From contig JBFLYE010000169.1 in the NCBI GenBank assembly GCA_040756715.1, forward strand, positions 1-9,776: a DNA stretch of 9,776 bases. The letters run 5' to 3'. This document shows positions 1 to 6,332 of the stretch, piece after piece. The stretch comes from JBFLYE01 sp040756715 [NCBI: bacterium]. Its GTDB lineage: Bacteria; UBA9089; UBA9088. Numbering within the stretch: the stretch's first letter is position 1; each line of letters starts with the position of its first letter. The translations under genes were made by a program, and so were the position numbers. The notes below the pieces were generated by a model. It had not been told where the DNA came from. It did no database searches and saw nothing but the letters and a program-made list of their open reading frames with translations.

Positions 1-19
1 TATAAAACTTAAACCTTCA

Positions 20-48
20 ATTCAAAATTCAAAATTTAGAATTCAAAA
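20..48. repeat. AT-rich microrepeat, ATTCAAA units
   Basis: The 7-mer ATTCAAA occurs in tandem at 20-26 and 27-33 and again at 41-47, the last copy lying inside the 90-bp inverted repeat. The stretch has no gene and no obvious promoter. Such short AT-rich iterations may mark repeat-rich intergenic DNA, but no function can be read from it. Confidence 0.5.
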
Positions 49-127
49 TTTCTTAAAAGGTGGATGAATTTTTAAACAGATAAACACACACTATCTATTT
101 TTGCACTAAGTGATGGAAGATACTATA
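38..127 (+). repeat. Left copy of a 90-bp inverted repeat
   Basis: Read on the plus strand, these 90 bases match the reverse complement of 9687-9776 at 89 positions. The only difference is A at position 90, where the other copy reads C. Identity stops sharply after 127. The copy covers an unannotated AT-rich stretch and the first six codons of the cyclase-like reading frame, so it overlaps coding sequence. It has no transposase gene next to it. It could be one copy of a dispersed repeat, the edge of a mobile element, or a fold-back artefact of amplification or assembly. Confidence 0.95.
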
Positions 128-517
128 GTTAAACCAGAAGAGCTAAAAGGCATTCTTGATTGCGACCTTCTTATGATCCGTACGGGATTTTTTAAATTCC
201 GTCAATCTGATATTTATCGGCTGAATAATCCTGGTATATCTTCTTTATCGGCAGAATGGCTTCGCAGAAAACATCCACACATAAAAGCTATAGGCATTGA
301 TTCAATCTCGGTTTCTTCCTTTCAACATAGGGAGGAGGGACGAAGGACACATCAGATATTGCTTGCCGAACAGGGTTATCCTGGATGTCCTATGCTCCTC
401 ATAGAAGATATGGACCTCTCATTCAATAATGGCAAATTGCTTAAGGTATATGTAGTTCCCTTGATGCTTGAGGGTGTGGATAGTATGCCCTGTAGTGTTA
501 TTGGAGAGTATGAATAA
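110..517 (+). CDS. Cyclase / kynurenine formamidase-family protein, N-terminally truncated
   Basis: The 135-residue product matches the C-terminal part of the metal-dependent cyclase (kynurenine formamidase-like) family. Visible features are LLMIRTGF near residue 20, the GIDSISVSS strand near 62, HREEGRRTH with a candidate catalytic His81, and LLIED with Glu99. Family members are usually well over 200 residues and carry an N-terminal HxGTHxDxP metal-binding motif. That motif is absent here, so activity is doubtful. The frame opens with GTG at 110 (ATG at 113) directly after a TAA at 107-109. There is no Shine-Dalgarno site. Codons 1-6 are repeat sequence and family-like sequence starts at codon 7 (base 128), which suggests the true 5' half is missing. 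The stop lies 6 nt before the next gene, so the gene fits the downstream polysaccharide cluster. I am confident of the family and fairly confident of the truncation. Confidence 0.8.
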   Translation: MMEDTIVKPEELKGILDCDLLMIRTGFFKFRQSDIYRLNNPGISSLSAEWLRRKHPHIKAIGIDSISVSSFQHREEGRRTHQILLAEQGYPGCPMLLIEDMDLSFNNGKLLKVYVVPLMLEGVDSMPCSVIGEYE

Positions 518-523
518 GGATAA

Positions 524-2368
524 ATGAAAGCAAATATCTTTCTAGCTGATGATAGGATATCTGACAAAAAACTGATAAGGATAATTGCTGACAAAAAAAT
601 AGATTGGTGGATATATTTGGGCTCCAATTATGAAACTCATCTTCATTATTGCTCTATTATTCCAAAATCCGTGAAAAAAATAGGTATGGGCAGGTCCTTG
701 CAATCAGTCGCAAAAAAACTTAGAAGGCCTTTTATTGATCTTATCGGAGACCTGGGAGAAAAATACGACTCTCTTACCTGGTGGTGTTCTAGGATCTCTG
801 AAAAAAATCCCCTTGTTAGCTCTTTATTTTTGAAAATATGCTATTTCTTTCTCTTAAAAGATATAGTTGCCAACAAGGAGGGAAATATTCTTATTATCTC
901 ATTAAGTTCGGTTTTAAATAATTTAATAGCCAAAGAGCTTGGAAAGGATGGTTGTAGAATTAACTGGATAGGAAATAAACCTTCTTATTGTATAATCACC
1001 ATTAAAAGATTATTCGTAGAGGTCTTAAAATGTGCTTTATTCTTTCTCTTTGAGAATATTAAACGATCAATTATTGCTAAACAGCAATCTTTACCTCTGC
1101 CAGATAAGAAGGAGGGCAAAAAAACTCTAGTGCTACATTCATGGTATGACGAAGGGTGTTTTGAGGGAAATGCAATAAAGCATCGTTATTTTGGAGATCT
1201 TTCTGAAATGGCTATAAGCAAAGGGTATCAGGTTATAATTATTCCCGAGATATACAATATAAAACGATCATACAAAGAAGCTTTAAGGTTTATGTTAAAG
1301 AACACTTCAAAAGACAAGTTCTATGTTCCTAAAGAATACTTCTTTAGAATGATTGATTATTTTAATGCTGTGAAGGTAGTATTTAGTCAGATTATGTTCA
1401 AATTTAATAATGTAGAATTATTAGGTCTGGATATCTCAGAATTATTATGGGAAGCTAAGCTTTCAAATTTGGATTGTAATTCTTCTATGAACTATTTCTT
1501 TGTCAAAGAAATCGCAAGAAAAAATATTCCCATAGATATTTTTATTGACACCTTTGAATATATGATTCAGGAAAGGTCATTTCAGGCTGGAATGAAAAAA
1601 TATTATCCCCATGCAAAAAGGATTGGTTATATGCATTTTCCATTGTCTCCGAACCTCCTATGTTCTTTTATTTCAAAAAAAGAAGCCAATTATATTCCCC
1701 TTCCTGACAAAATTGTCTTAAGTGGTGAATTTTTTAGGGAAATATTGCTTCGTGAAGGGTATCCTCAGGAAATACTTGTAAGTGGCCCAGCTATCCGATA
1801 CCAATATCTATGGAAATCCATTATTGATAAGAAAGAAGCAAAAAAAGAAGATAAACCGGAAAAGCACATTGTTCTTCTACCTTTGCCTATAACTCGTGCA
1901 GATTCCCTTGAAATATGCCTGAAGGTCTCTGCTGCCTTAAGAAATATAGATAATATTGAAATATGGCTAAAACCCCATCCTTTTATGAGTGAAAAAAAAA
2001 TAAAAGCGATCATTTCCAAGTATCATTTACCAGAGAACTATATTATTGTTAAAGAAGAAATATCAAAACTCTTGCCATCTGTAAGTGTTGGTATTGTTGC
2101 TGTTTCTTCTTCTGCCCTTGATCTTGCGGTTTCAGGTATTCCTATAGTTAGAATTGGTTCGGAAAAAAATCTGAATATAGACCCCTTGGATTGGCTTCAG
2201 GAGATAAAAGAGCCGGCATATGATAGCGAAGAGATTAGAAATCAGGTTGAAGAAGCCTTAAATCTGGGTGAAGATGAAAGAAATGAGCTAATGGAAAAAG
2301 GGAAAGAATTATTGAAAAAATATTTCAATCCAGTAAATGATAAAACTATGGAGGCTTTCTTTGCTTAA
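524..2368 (+). CDS. GT-B-like surface carbohydrate biosynthesis protein
   Basis: A 614-residue cytoplasmic protein with a two-part layout. Around residues 203-229 is a conserved-looking block with LVLHSWYDEG and HRYFGDLSE. Residues 395-550 look like the C-terminal half of a GT-B fold: a SGP element at 420, WLKPHP at 481-486, and VAVSSSALDLAVSGIP at 525-540. The last two resemble the nucleotide-sugar or CDP-alditol binding region of capsule and O-antigen transferases. My recollection is that it resembles the surface carbohydrate biosynthesis proteins typified in Leptospira O-antigen loci, but I could not test this. The donor and acceptor are unknown. Start: ATG with AAGGA a few bases upstream, 6 nt after the cyclase stop. 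The 3' end overlaps the next methyltransferase, so the genes are probably co-transcribed and translationally coupled. Confidence 0.65.
   Translation: MKANIFLADDRISDKKLIRIIADKKIDWWIYLGSNYETHLHYCSIIPKSVKKIGMGRSLQSVAKKLRRPFIDLIGDLGEKYDSLTWWCSRISEKNPLVSSLFLKICYFFLLKDIVANKEGNILIISLSSVLNNLIAKELGKDGCRINWIGNKPSYCIITIKRLFVEVLKCALFFLFENIKRSIIAKQQSLPLPDKKEGKKTLVLHSWYDEGCFEGNAIKHRYFGDLSEMAISKGYQVIIIPEIYNIKRSYKEALRFMLKNTSKDKFYVPKEYFFRMIDYFNAVKVVFSQIMFKFNNVELLGLDISELLWEAKLSNLDCNSSMNYFFVKEIARKNIPIDIFIDTFEYMIQERSFQAGMKKYYPHAKRIGYMHFPLSPNLLCSFISKKEANYIPLPDKIVLSGEFFREILLREGYPQEILVSGPAIRYQYLWKSIIDKKEAKKEDKPEKHIVLLPLPITRADSLEICLKVSAALRNIDNIEIWLKPHPFMSEKKIKAIISKYHLPENYIIVKEEISKLLPSVSVGIVAVSSSALDLAVSGIPIVRIGSEKNLNIDPLDWLQEIKEPAYDSEEIRNQVEEALNLGEDERNELMEKGKELLKKYFNPVNDKTMEAFFA
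2350..2354 (+). promoter_or_regulatory. GGAGG ribosome binding site that favours a TTG start
   Basis: GGAGG lies 6 nt before a TTG at 2361, inside the end of the 614-codon gene. An in-frame ATG at 2337 has no comparable site in front of it, so the TTG is the better-supported start of the methyltransferase. Confidence 0.6.
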
Positions 2369-3221
2369 ACTAATTATTAAAATTATACATCGCCTTATAA
2401 GGTATATTCTGCCATATAAGATGCATCATAAGGAAATAAGGTTAGTAGCTAGTGCTTATGATATGTATTCGGCTCCAGATGAAGATTTCTTTGCTAGTAT
2501 TTATCTTAAAATAATCAAGGATGCTATTGGAGATAAGGGATTGAAGATACTAGATGCTGGTTGCGGACAGGGAAGACTATCAATTCCATTGGCAAAGGAT
2601 GGACATATAGTAACCGGGGTTGATCTTACAGAAAAAGCAATTGAGCAAGGGAAAAAATACGCTAACAAGGCAGGGGTTAAAATTGAATTCATCATTGACG
2701 ATATTCTACATTACCTTAAGGAATCATTAGAAAATCAATTTGATTGTGTAATATGCACAGAGGTGGTTTATATGCTGCCCCAATATGAAGAAATAATAAG
2801 GAATCTGGTGAGGACGCTTAAACCAGGTGGAATACTAGCTCTTGGTGTGAGGCCAAAGCTATATAATGTGCTTTATTACATAAAGAATAATAATATTGAG
2901 AAAGCCCTTTATATTTCAAAGAATAGGGACGGAAATAAGCTTCACTGGTTTTTCAATTGGTTCACCAAAGAAGAAATAAAGGAGATGTTATGTGCATTGG
3001 GTATGAAAGAGTTAAGCATTTATGGAATAGGCTTGATATCAGGGATAGAAGGAGATCCTCAATCATTATTTATCCAACCATCAAAATTAAATGAAGAAAA
3101 TAGAAAGAAAATCTTTGAAATAGAAGTGCAACTTGGCCCAATTTATCCAGATTCGGGTAGATATATGTTAGTTATAGGCAAAAAGGGAAATAAAAAATGT
3201 AATCAATATACTATTGTTTGA
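2361..3221 (+). CDS. Class I SAM-dependent methyltransferase
   Basis: From the TTG start the protein has about 286 residues. It has a basic, leucine/isoleucine-rich N-terminal segment (about residues 2-20) that could be an amphipathic membrane-surface helix. A class I methyltransferase domain follows: motif I ILDAGCGQGR at 63-72, the acidic residue of motif II in GVDL (Asp88), IIDDI as motif III, FDCVICTEVV as motif IV, and LKPGGILALG as the post-motif strand. The C-terminal third is more divergent and probably binds the acceptor. TTG at 2361 is chosen because of the GGAGG 6 nt upstream; ATG at 2337 would add eight residues. The gene overlaps the preceding carbohydrate gene by 8 nt. By position it probably methylates a glycan or a glycan precursor, but the substrate cannot be read from the sequence. 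Confidence 0.8.
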   Translation: MLKLIIKIIHRLIRYILPYKMHHKEIRLVASAYDMYSAPDEDFFASIYLKIIKDAIGDKGLKILDAGCGQGRLSIPLAKDGHIVTGVDLTEKAIEQGKKYANKAGVKIEFIIDDILHYLKESLENQFDCVICTEVVYMLPQYEEIIRNLVRTLKPGGILALGVRPKLYNVLYYIKNNNIEKALYISKNRDGNKLHWFFNWFTKEEIKEMLCALGMKELSIYGIGLISGIEGDPQSLFIQPSKLNEENRKKIFEIEVQLGPIYPDSGRYMLVIGKKGNKKCNQYTIV

Positions 3222-3400
3222 AGAAAATTCGCTGAAAAATAGTATTTTAAAAAGGGAAGAAATATCCAATGAAAATTAAATTATTTACTAAATCTCATAA
3301 TGAAACTTTATTAAAAGAAATCGATAACCAGAGAGGACAGTTTAGCGCGGAAGAACATGCGTAGATTATTGAAAAAGAATTCGCTGAGGATTTTGCCTCT

Positions 3401-3406
3401 AAGGAG
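3401..3406 (+). promoter_or_regulatory. AAGGAG ribosome binding site before TTG 3413
   Basis: AAGGAG sits 6 nt before the TTG at 3413, in the frame of the methyltransferase and downstream of the in-frame TAG at 3362-3364. It offers a way to start translation after the stop and argues against reading the TAG as decisive for loss of function. Confidence 0.5.
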
Positions 3407-3777
3407 AATCTTTTGCGTAAGTATTTGAAATGCGATCATACAAAATTAGTATCGCTATCTTTTTTGATCAAATATATTTATGATGAAGGATTTCAAAATA
3501 TTCTCTCCTTGGGTGCCGGTTCATGTTGGATGGAGTATTTGTTAAAGTGTGCTCTTCCCAACAGGAAAGTAATTGCTGCCGATTTTGATTCTTATTTTAT
3601 TAAAAAGGCGCAGGAATTTTTTCCAGAGATACTTGCAATTCAGTATGATTTTTTCAAGGATAATTATTTGGTTTTCAAAGAAACTCTTGGGATAGAATGT
3701 GATCTTGCTGTTTTCTTTGGCTCTGCATATGTTATGAATGATGATGACTTTGTTATTCAGTTTTCTGCTTTGAGAGA

Positions 3778-3784
3778 GGGGGGG
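3778..3784 (+). repeat. Seven-G homopolymer at a frameshift point
   Basis: Seven consecutive G in an otherwise AT-rich window lie exactly where the methyltransferase reading frame breaks. With seven G the frame meets TAA at 3785-3787. With eight G it runs on through the downstream -1 frame for about 80 codons. Poly-G tracts in surface-glycan genes are known slippage sites for phase variation in other bacteria; seven is short for that. Homopolymer sequencing error is the main alternative. Confidence 0.8.
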
Positions 3785-4056
3785 TAAAACGAATAATTGA
3801 TTTTCATAGCGGGTATGTTTCTTTAAAAGAGATGCTCAAATGGATGGCATTAAAATGTTTCAATTTATTAAGAAGTAAAAACCATTACATTGGCAAATTT
3901 CATGGATATGGGAGAACTCGAGGGGAATTGCGAAGGCTTTATAAAAAATCAGGGTTTCAGATTTTAAAGGAAGTAGCGATAACCCCTTATAAGTATGTAG
4001 CTATTCTTAAGGCTATAGATTCTTAGGAAAGGGTGTGTAAATGATTCCAGTAAGGT

Positions 4057-4137
4057 ATGGCTGTATTTTCTGATGCTTTAATTGAAAAAGAAATCCTTGA
4101 GGCAGAGGATATAAAGAAGATATTGGGGGATGGATAA
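4057..4137 (+). pseudogene. C-terminal remnant of an FtsH-like protease
   Basis: ATG at 4057 opens a 26-codon frame whose product includes DALIEKEIL and EDIKKIL. This resembles the conserved C-terminal helix of FtsH (pattern ALxEKExLxxxxIKKIL). Nothing of the FtsH AAA or zinc-protease domains lies upstream, and an in-frame TAA occurs at 4051-4053. The similarity therefore seems to begin right at a junction with the polysaccharide block. The stop TAA at 4135-4137 overlaps the larB start by 8 nt, as in a coupled operon. It could instead be an unrelated short leader peptide. The identification rests on a short motif and is tentative. Confidence 0.45.
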
Positions 4138-4798
4138 TAAAGAGCATTTCAAGTTTGACAGAGATAGGCTAATAAGGCAGGGTTTTCCTGAGGTAATCCT
4201 TGGCTTGGGTAAGAAAAAGGAGGATATTTTAAATATTGTTAAGGAGGCTTTAAAAAGCCCGGGAAATATCCTTATTACAAGAACAAATTGCGATGTTTAT
4301 CTTGGAATAAAAGAAATTGAAAATAATGCAATATGGCACGAAAATGCTAAATGTATTACCATAAGGAGGAAAAAAGCCGATAAATTAGCTGGTCCTGTGC
4401 TTGTTTTAACCGGTGGAACATCGGATATACCTGTAGCAGAGGAGGCAGCAACTACATTGGAGATAATGGATATTGAGGTTTTTAAAAGCTATGATGTTGG
4501 TGTGGCTGGGATACACAGGCTATTCAAAGAAAAGGAAAAGCTTGAGAAGGCAATTTGCATCATTGTGGTGGCTGGAATGGATGGAGCATTAGCATCTGTA
4601 GTGGGTGGCCTTGTTTCTTGCCCGGTAATTGCTGTTCCAACCAGCATTGGATATGGTGTATCATTTTCTGGCATAGCTCCTTTACTTGCTATGCTTAATT
4701 CCTGTGCTCCAGGTATAGGTGTAGTAAACATAGACAATGGATTTGGTGCAGCATACCTTACCTTTAGGATAATAAAAACCATCTCAAAAAAGCATTAA
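4130..4798 (+). CDS. larB: LarB-type pyridinium-3,5-biscarboxylate mononucleotide synthase
   Basis: A 222-residue protein of the LarB/PurE-like family. In the known pathway LarB carboxylates and hydrolyses nicotinate adenine dinucleotide to P2CMN, the first step towards the nickel-pincer nucleotide cofactor of lactate racemase and related enzymes. Visible motifs are RQGFPEVILG at 16-25, LTGGTSDIPVAEEA at 93-106, YDVGVAGIHRL at 121-131, VVAGMDGALASVVGGL at 146-161, VPTSIGYG at 169-176, and NSCAPGIGVVNIDNGFGA at 190-207. The helical leader of about 30 residues found in many homologues is short here. ATG 4130 is forced, because the only codons upstream in frame lead to a TAA at 4112-4114. There is no well-spaced Shine-Dalgarno site, so translation probably depends on coupling to the overlapping upstream frame. 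No larC or larE lies in the window. Confidence 0.9.
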   Translation: MDNKEHFKFDRDRLIRQGFPEVILGLGKKKEDILNIVKEALKSPGNILITRTNCDVYLGIKEIENNAIWHENAKCITIRRKKADKLAGPVLVLTGGTSDIPVAEEAATTLEIMDIEVFKSYDVGVAGIHRLFKEKEKLEKAICIIVVAGMDGALASVVGGLVSCPVIAVPTSIGYGVSFSGIAPLLAMLNSCAPGIGVVNIDNGFGAAYLTFRIIKTISKKH

Positions 4799-4826
4799 TG
4801 CTCATGGGGACAAATCCCCTGACCCC
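4791..4826. repeat. Palindrome plus GGGGA/TCCCC hairpin between convergent genes
   Basis: AGCATTAATGCT at 4791-4802 is a perfect 12-bp palindrome spanning the larB stop codon. Directly after it, GGGGA (4806-4810) and TCCCC (4815-4819) form a 5-bp stem with a CAAA loop, followed by TGACCCC to 4826. On the minus strand the palindrome is followed by six T. It could serve as a weak two-way terminator between larB and the minus-strand operon, or be a REP-like dispersed hairpin. It is far more GC-rich than its surroundings. Confidence 0.5.
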
Positions 4827-4830
4827 TTAA

Positions 4831-5451
4831 CTAAACACATGCAATAATGTATATCGCCCCCTCTACTTTATTGTCTTCCTTAATATATCCAGCATCAAAT
4901 ATAAAATTTCCCTCTTTTTTTCTTGAAGCTGGAGGTTCTATTTTTACATTAAAAACATCTTTAAAATCCCTCCCTATCTTTTTCCCTTTTGTATTGCTAA
5001 TGGATGAGGCAGATGGATTAAGGTAGAGAATTTTTCCTAGCTCTGAGGTAATCACAACACCCACAGGAAGGTGGTTAAATAGCTTAGAATAAAGCCCTTT
5101 TTTTTCCTTATTTTCTTCTCCCTCCCATCCTGCAATCAATTCAAACCTTTCCCACATATCCACTATATTCCCAGAGCTATCCATTATGGGAAGCTTCTTT
5201 ATTTTGTTAAAATTTTTGAGGAGTAAATTAAGAAAATGGATATCCTTTTCTTTGTCAATTGGATTAAGGTAATACTCAATAACATTGGCAATGGGAAGGT
5301 TAATGTCATCCTTCATCCCAGAGGATGCGATTATATCCTGCTTTGAGAGAAAGCCCAACATTTTTCTTTTTTCATCAACTATTGGAATGGAGCTAATGGG
5401 ATATTTTAGAAATAGCCTGATCAGCTCCATCTTTGTTTTAATTGATTCCAT
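4831..5451 (-). CDS. CBS-pair plus PAS-domain sensor protein
   Basis: A 206-residue protein, probably cytoplasmic. Residues 5-108 form a CBS pair, shown by the repeated pattern SSIPIVDEKRKMLGFLSKQDII (about 20-41) and KKLPIMDSSGNIVDMWERFELI (about 85-106). CBS pairs usually bind adenine nucleotides. Residues 120-206 look like a PAS fold: HLPVGVVITSELGKILYLN (127-145), IGRDFKDVF (159-167) and a closing strand GAIYIIACV. There is no kinase, GGDEF or DNA-binding output domain, so it may act through a partner or regulate by binding. ATG 5449-5451 overlaps the end of miaA by 14 nt, making it the last gene of the minus-strand operon. The stop is TAG, and the gene ends just before the hairpin region. 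The domains are likely; the ligand and role are unknown. Confidence 0.75.
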   Translation of the reverse strand: MESIKTKMELIRLFLKYPISSIPIVDEKRKMLGFLSKQDIIASSGMKDDINLPIANVIEYYLNPIDKEKDIHFLNLLLKNFNKIKKLPIMDSSGNIVDMWERFELIAGWEGEENKEKKGLYSKLFNHLPVGVVITSELGKILYLNPSASSISNTKGKKIGRDFKDVFNVKIEPPASRKKEGNFIFDAGYIKEDNKVEGAIYIIACV

Positions 5452-6325
5452 ATTCTTTTAAAACCATTTCTATATCCCCTTTCTTTACGAAGATATACCT
5501 TTTATCATTTCTAAACCAGGTCATCTGCCTTTTTGCAAATTGCCTTGTTCTTCTTTTCATTAGAGAAATTGCCTCAGCAAGGCTTATTTCTTCCTTTAGA
5601 TACCTTATAATTTCCCTATATCCAATCCCGCTCATAGAGGTAAGGGAAGGGCTATATCCTAAGGAAAGGAGCATTTTTGTCTCATCAATCAAGCCTTTTT
5701 CTATCATTTTCTCTACCCGCTCATTTATCCTTTCATAAAGGGTTTTTCTCTCACAATCTATACATAGGCAGATAAATTTTATTTCCAAAGGCTTTGTTTC
5801 TCTTTGTAAAACAGAGATAGGCTTTCCTGTTAAATAAAAAACCTCCAATGCCCTGATAAGCCTCTTTTTATCATTCTTATTTATTACCTTTGCTTTCTCT
5901 GGGTCTATCTTTTTAAGCCTTTCCCAAAGATTTTCTTCCTTTTCCAGGGATTCCCTTATTTCTTCTGAGGAAGATGGTGAAAGAAATATTCCATCCATAA
6001 GCCTTTTGATATATAAACCACACCCTCCCACCACAAATGGAATTTTTCCCTTTTTAAAAATTTTTTCTAAAATTAAACATCCTTTAGCTACAAAATCTGC
6101 TACACTAAATTTCTCACTAGGATTAACTAGGTCTATAATGTGGTAAGGAATTTGCTCTCGATAAGATTTTTCCGGCTTTGAGGTGGCAATATCCATATAT
6201 CTGTAAATTGTCCGAGAATCTGCACAAATAATTTCGCCATTATATTTTAAAGCAAGCTTGTGTGCTATTTCTGTTTTCCCTACACCGGTTGGACCAGCAA
6301 TAACAATTGCTGTATTATCTTTCAC
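5438..6325 (-). CDS. miaA: tRNA dimethylallyltransferase
   Basis: A 295-residue MiaA, close to the usual length. It transfers a dimethylallyl group from DMAPP to N6 of A37 in tRNAs that read codons starting with U. Visible features are the P-loop GPTGVGKT at 11-18, the DSRTIYRYMDIATSKP segment at 36-51, YHIIDLVNPSEKFSVADF, VVGGCGLYIKRLMDG, and the C-terminal RRTRQFAKRQMTWFRND block that contacts tRNA. Many MiaA proteins have Gln where this one has Thr39, and VGGTGLY where this one has VGGCGLY. Both look like tolerated changes. The start is GTG at 6323-6325, supported by AGGA at 6331-6334, which overlaps the frr stop. The gene starts 7 nt after frr and ends inside the CBS-PAS gene. Confidence 0.96.
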   Translation of the reverse strand: MKDNTAIVIAGPTGVGKTEIAHKLALKYNGEIICADSRTIYRYMDIATSKPEKSYREQIPYHIIDLVNPSEKFSVADFVAKGCLILEKIFKKGKIPFVVGGCGLYIKRLMDGIFLSPSSSEEIRESLEKEENLWERLKKIDPEKAKVINKNDKKRLIRALEVFYLTGKPISVLQRETKPLEIKFICLCIDCERKTLYERINERVEKMIEKGLIDETKMLLSLGYSPSLTSMSGIGYREIIRYLKEEISLAEAISLMKRRTRQFAKRQMTWFRNDKRYIFVKKGDIEMVLKEYGIN

Positions 6326-6332
6326 TTAAATC

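Larger units (their letters stand above)
3269..4026 (+). pseudogene. Broken SAM methyltransferase: amber stop plus frameshift at a G run
   Basis: Three pieces read together as one methyltransferase of about 252 residues. Piece one runs from ATG 3269 to an in-frame TAG at 3362-3364 (codon 32). The same frame then continues to 3787 and includes motif I ILSLGAGSCW and the motif II-like VIAADFD. The frame ends in LREGG at a run of seven G (3778-3784). The -1 frame, entered at 3784, continues without a stop through VKRIIDFHSG to the TAG at 4024-4026. This piece includes a C-terminal domain with GRTRGEL and a terminal ITPYKYVAILKA strand typical of these enzymes. One extra G would restore the frame. 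A TTG at 3413 with AAGGAG 6 nt upstream could start translation after the TAG, so the amber codon may lie outside the real gene. Alternatives are a decaying gene, a sequencing indel, or slippage-controlled expression. Confidence 0.75.

Noticed and set aside
20-48. ATTCAAA microrepeats as a CRISPR array or iteron origin
   Set aside because: The units are only 7 bp, few, and without regular spacers or nearby cas or replication genes.
3236-3248. AT-rich palindrome AAAATAGTATTTT before the broken methyltransferase
   Set aside because: A one-base loop and pure AT stem make a hairpin unlikely, and such palindromes are expected by chance here.
3362-3364. In-frame TAG as a recoded sense codon (for example pyrrolysine or an amber-reassigned code)
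   Set aside because: TAG terminates frr, the CBS-PAS gene and the methyltransferase remnant normally, and the same gene also has a frameshift, so decay or a downstream start is simpler.
3228-3388. Nine-base direct repeat ATTCGCTGA near 3228 and 3380
   Set aside because: It is too short to separate from chance and its flanks differ.
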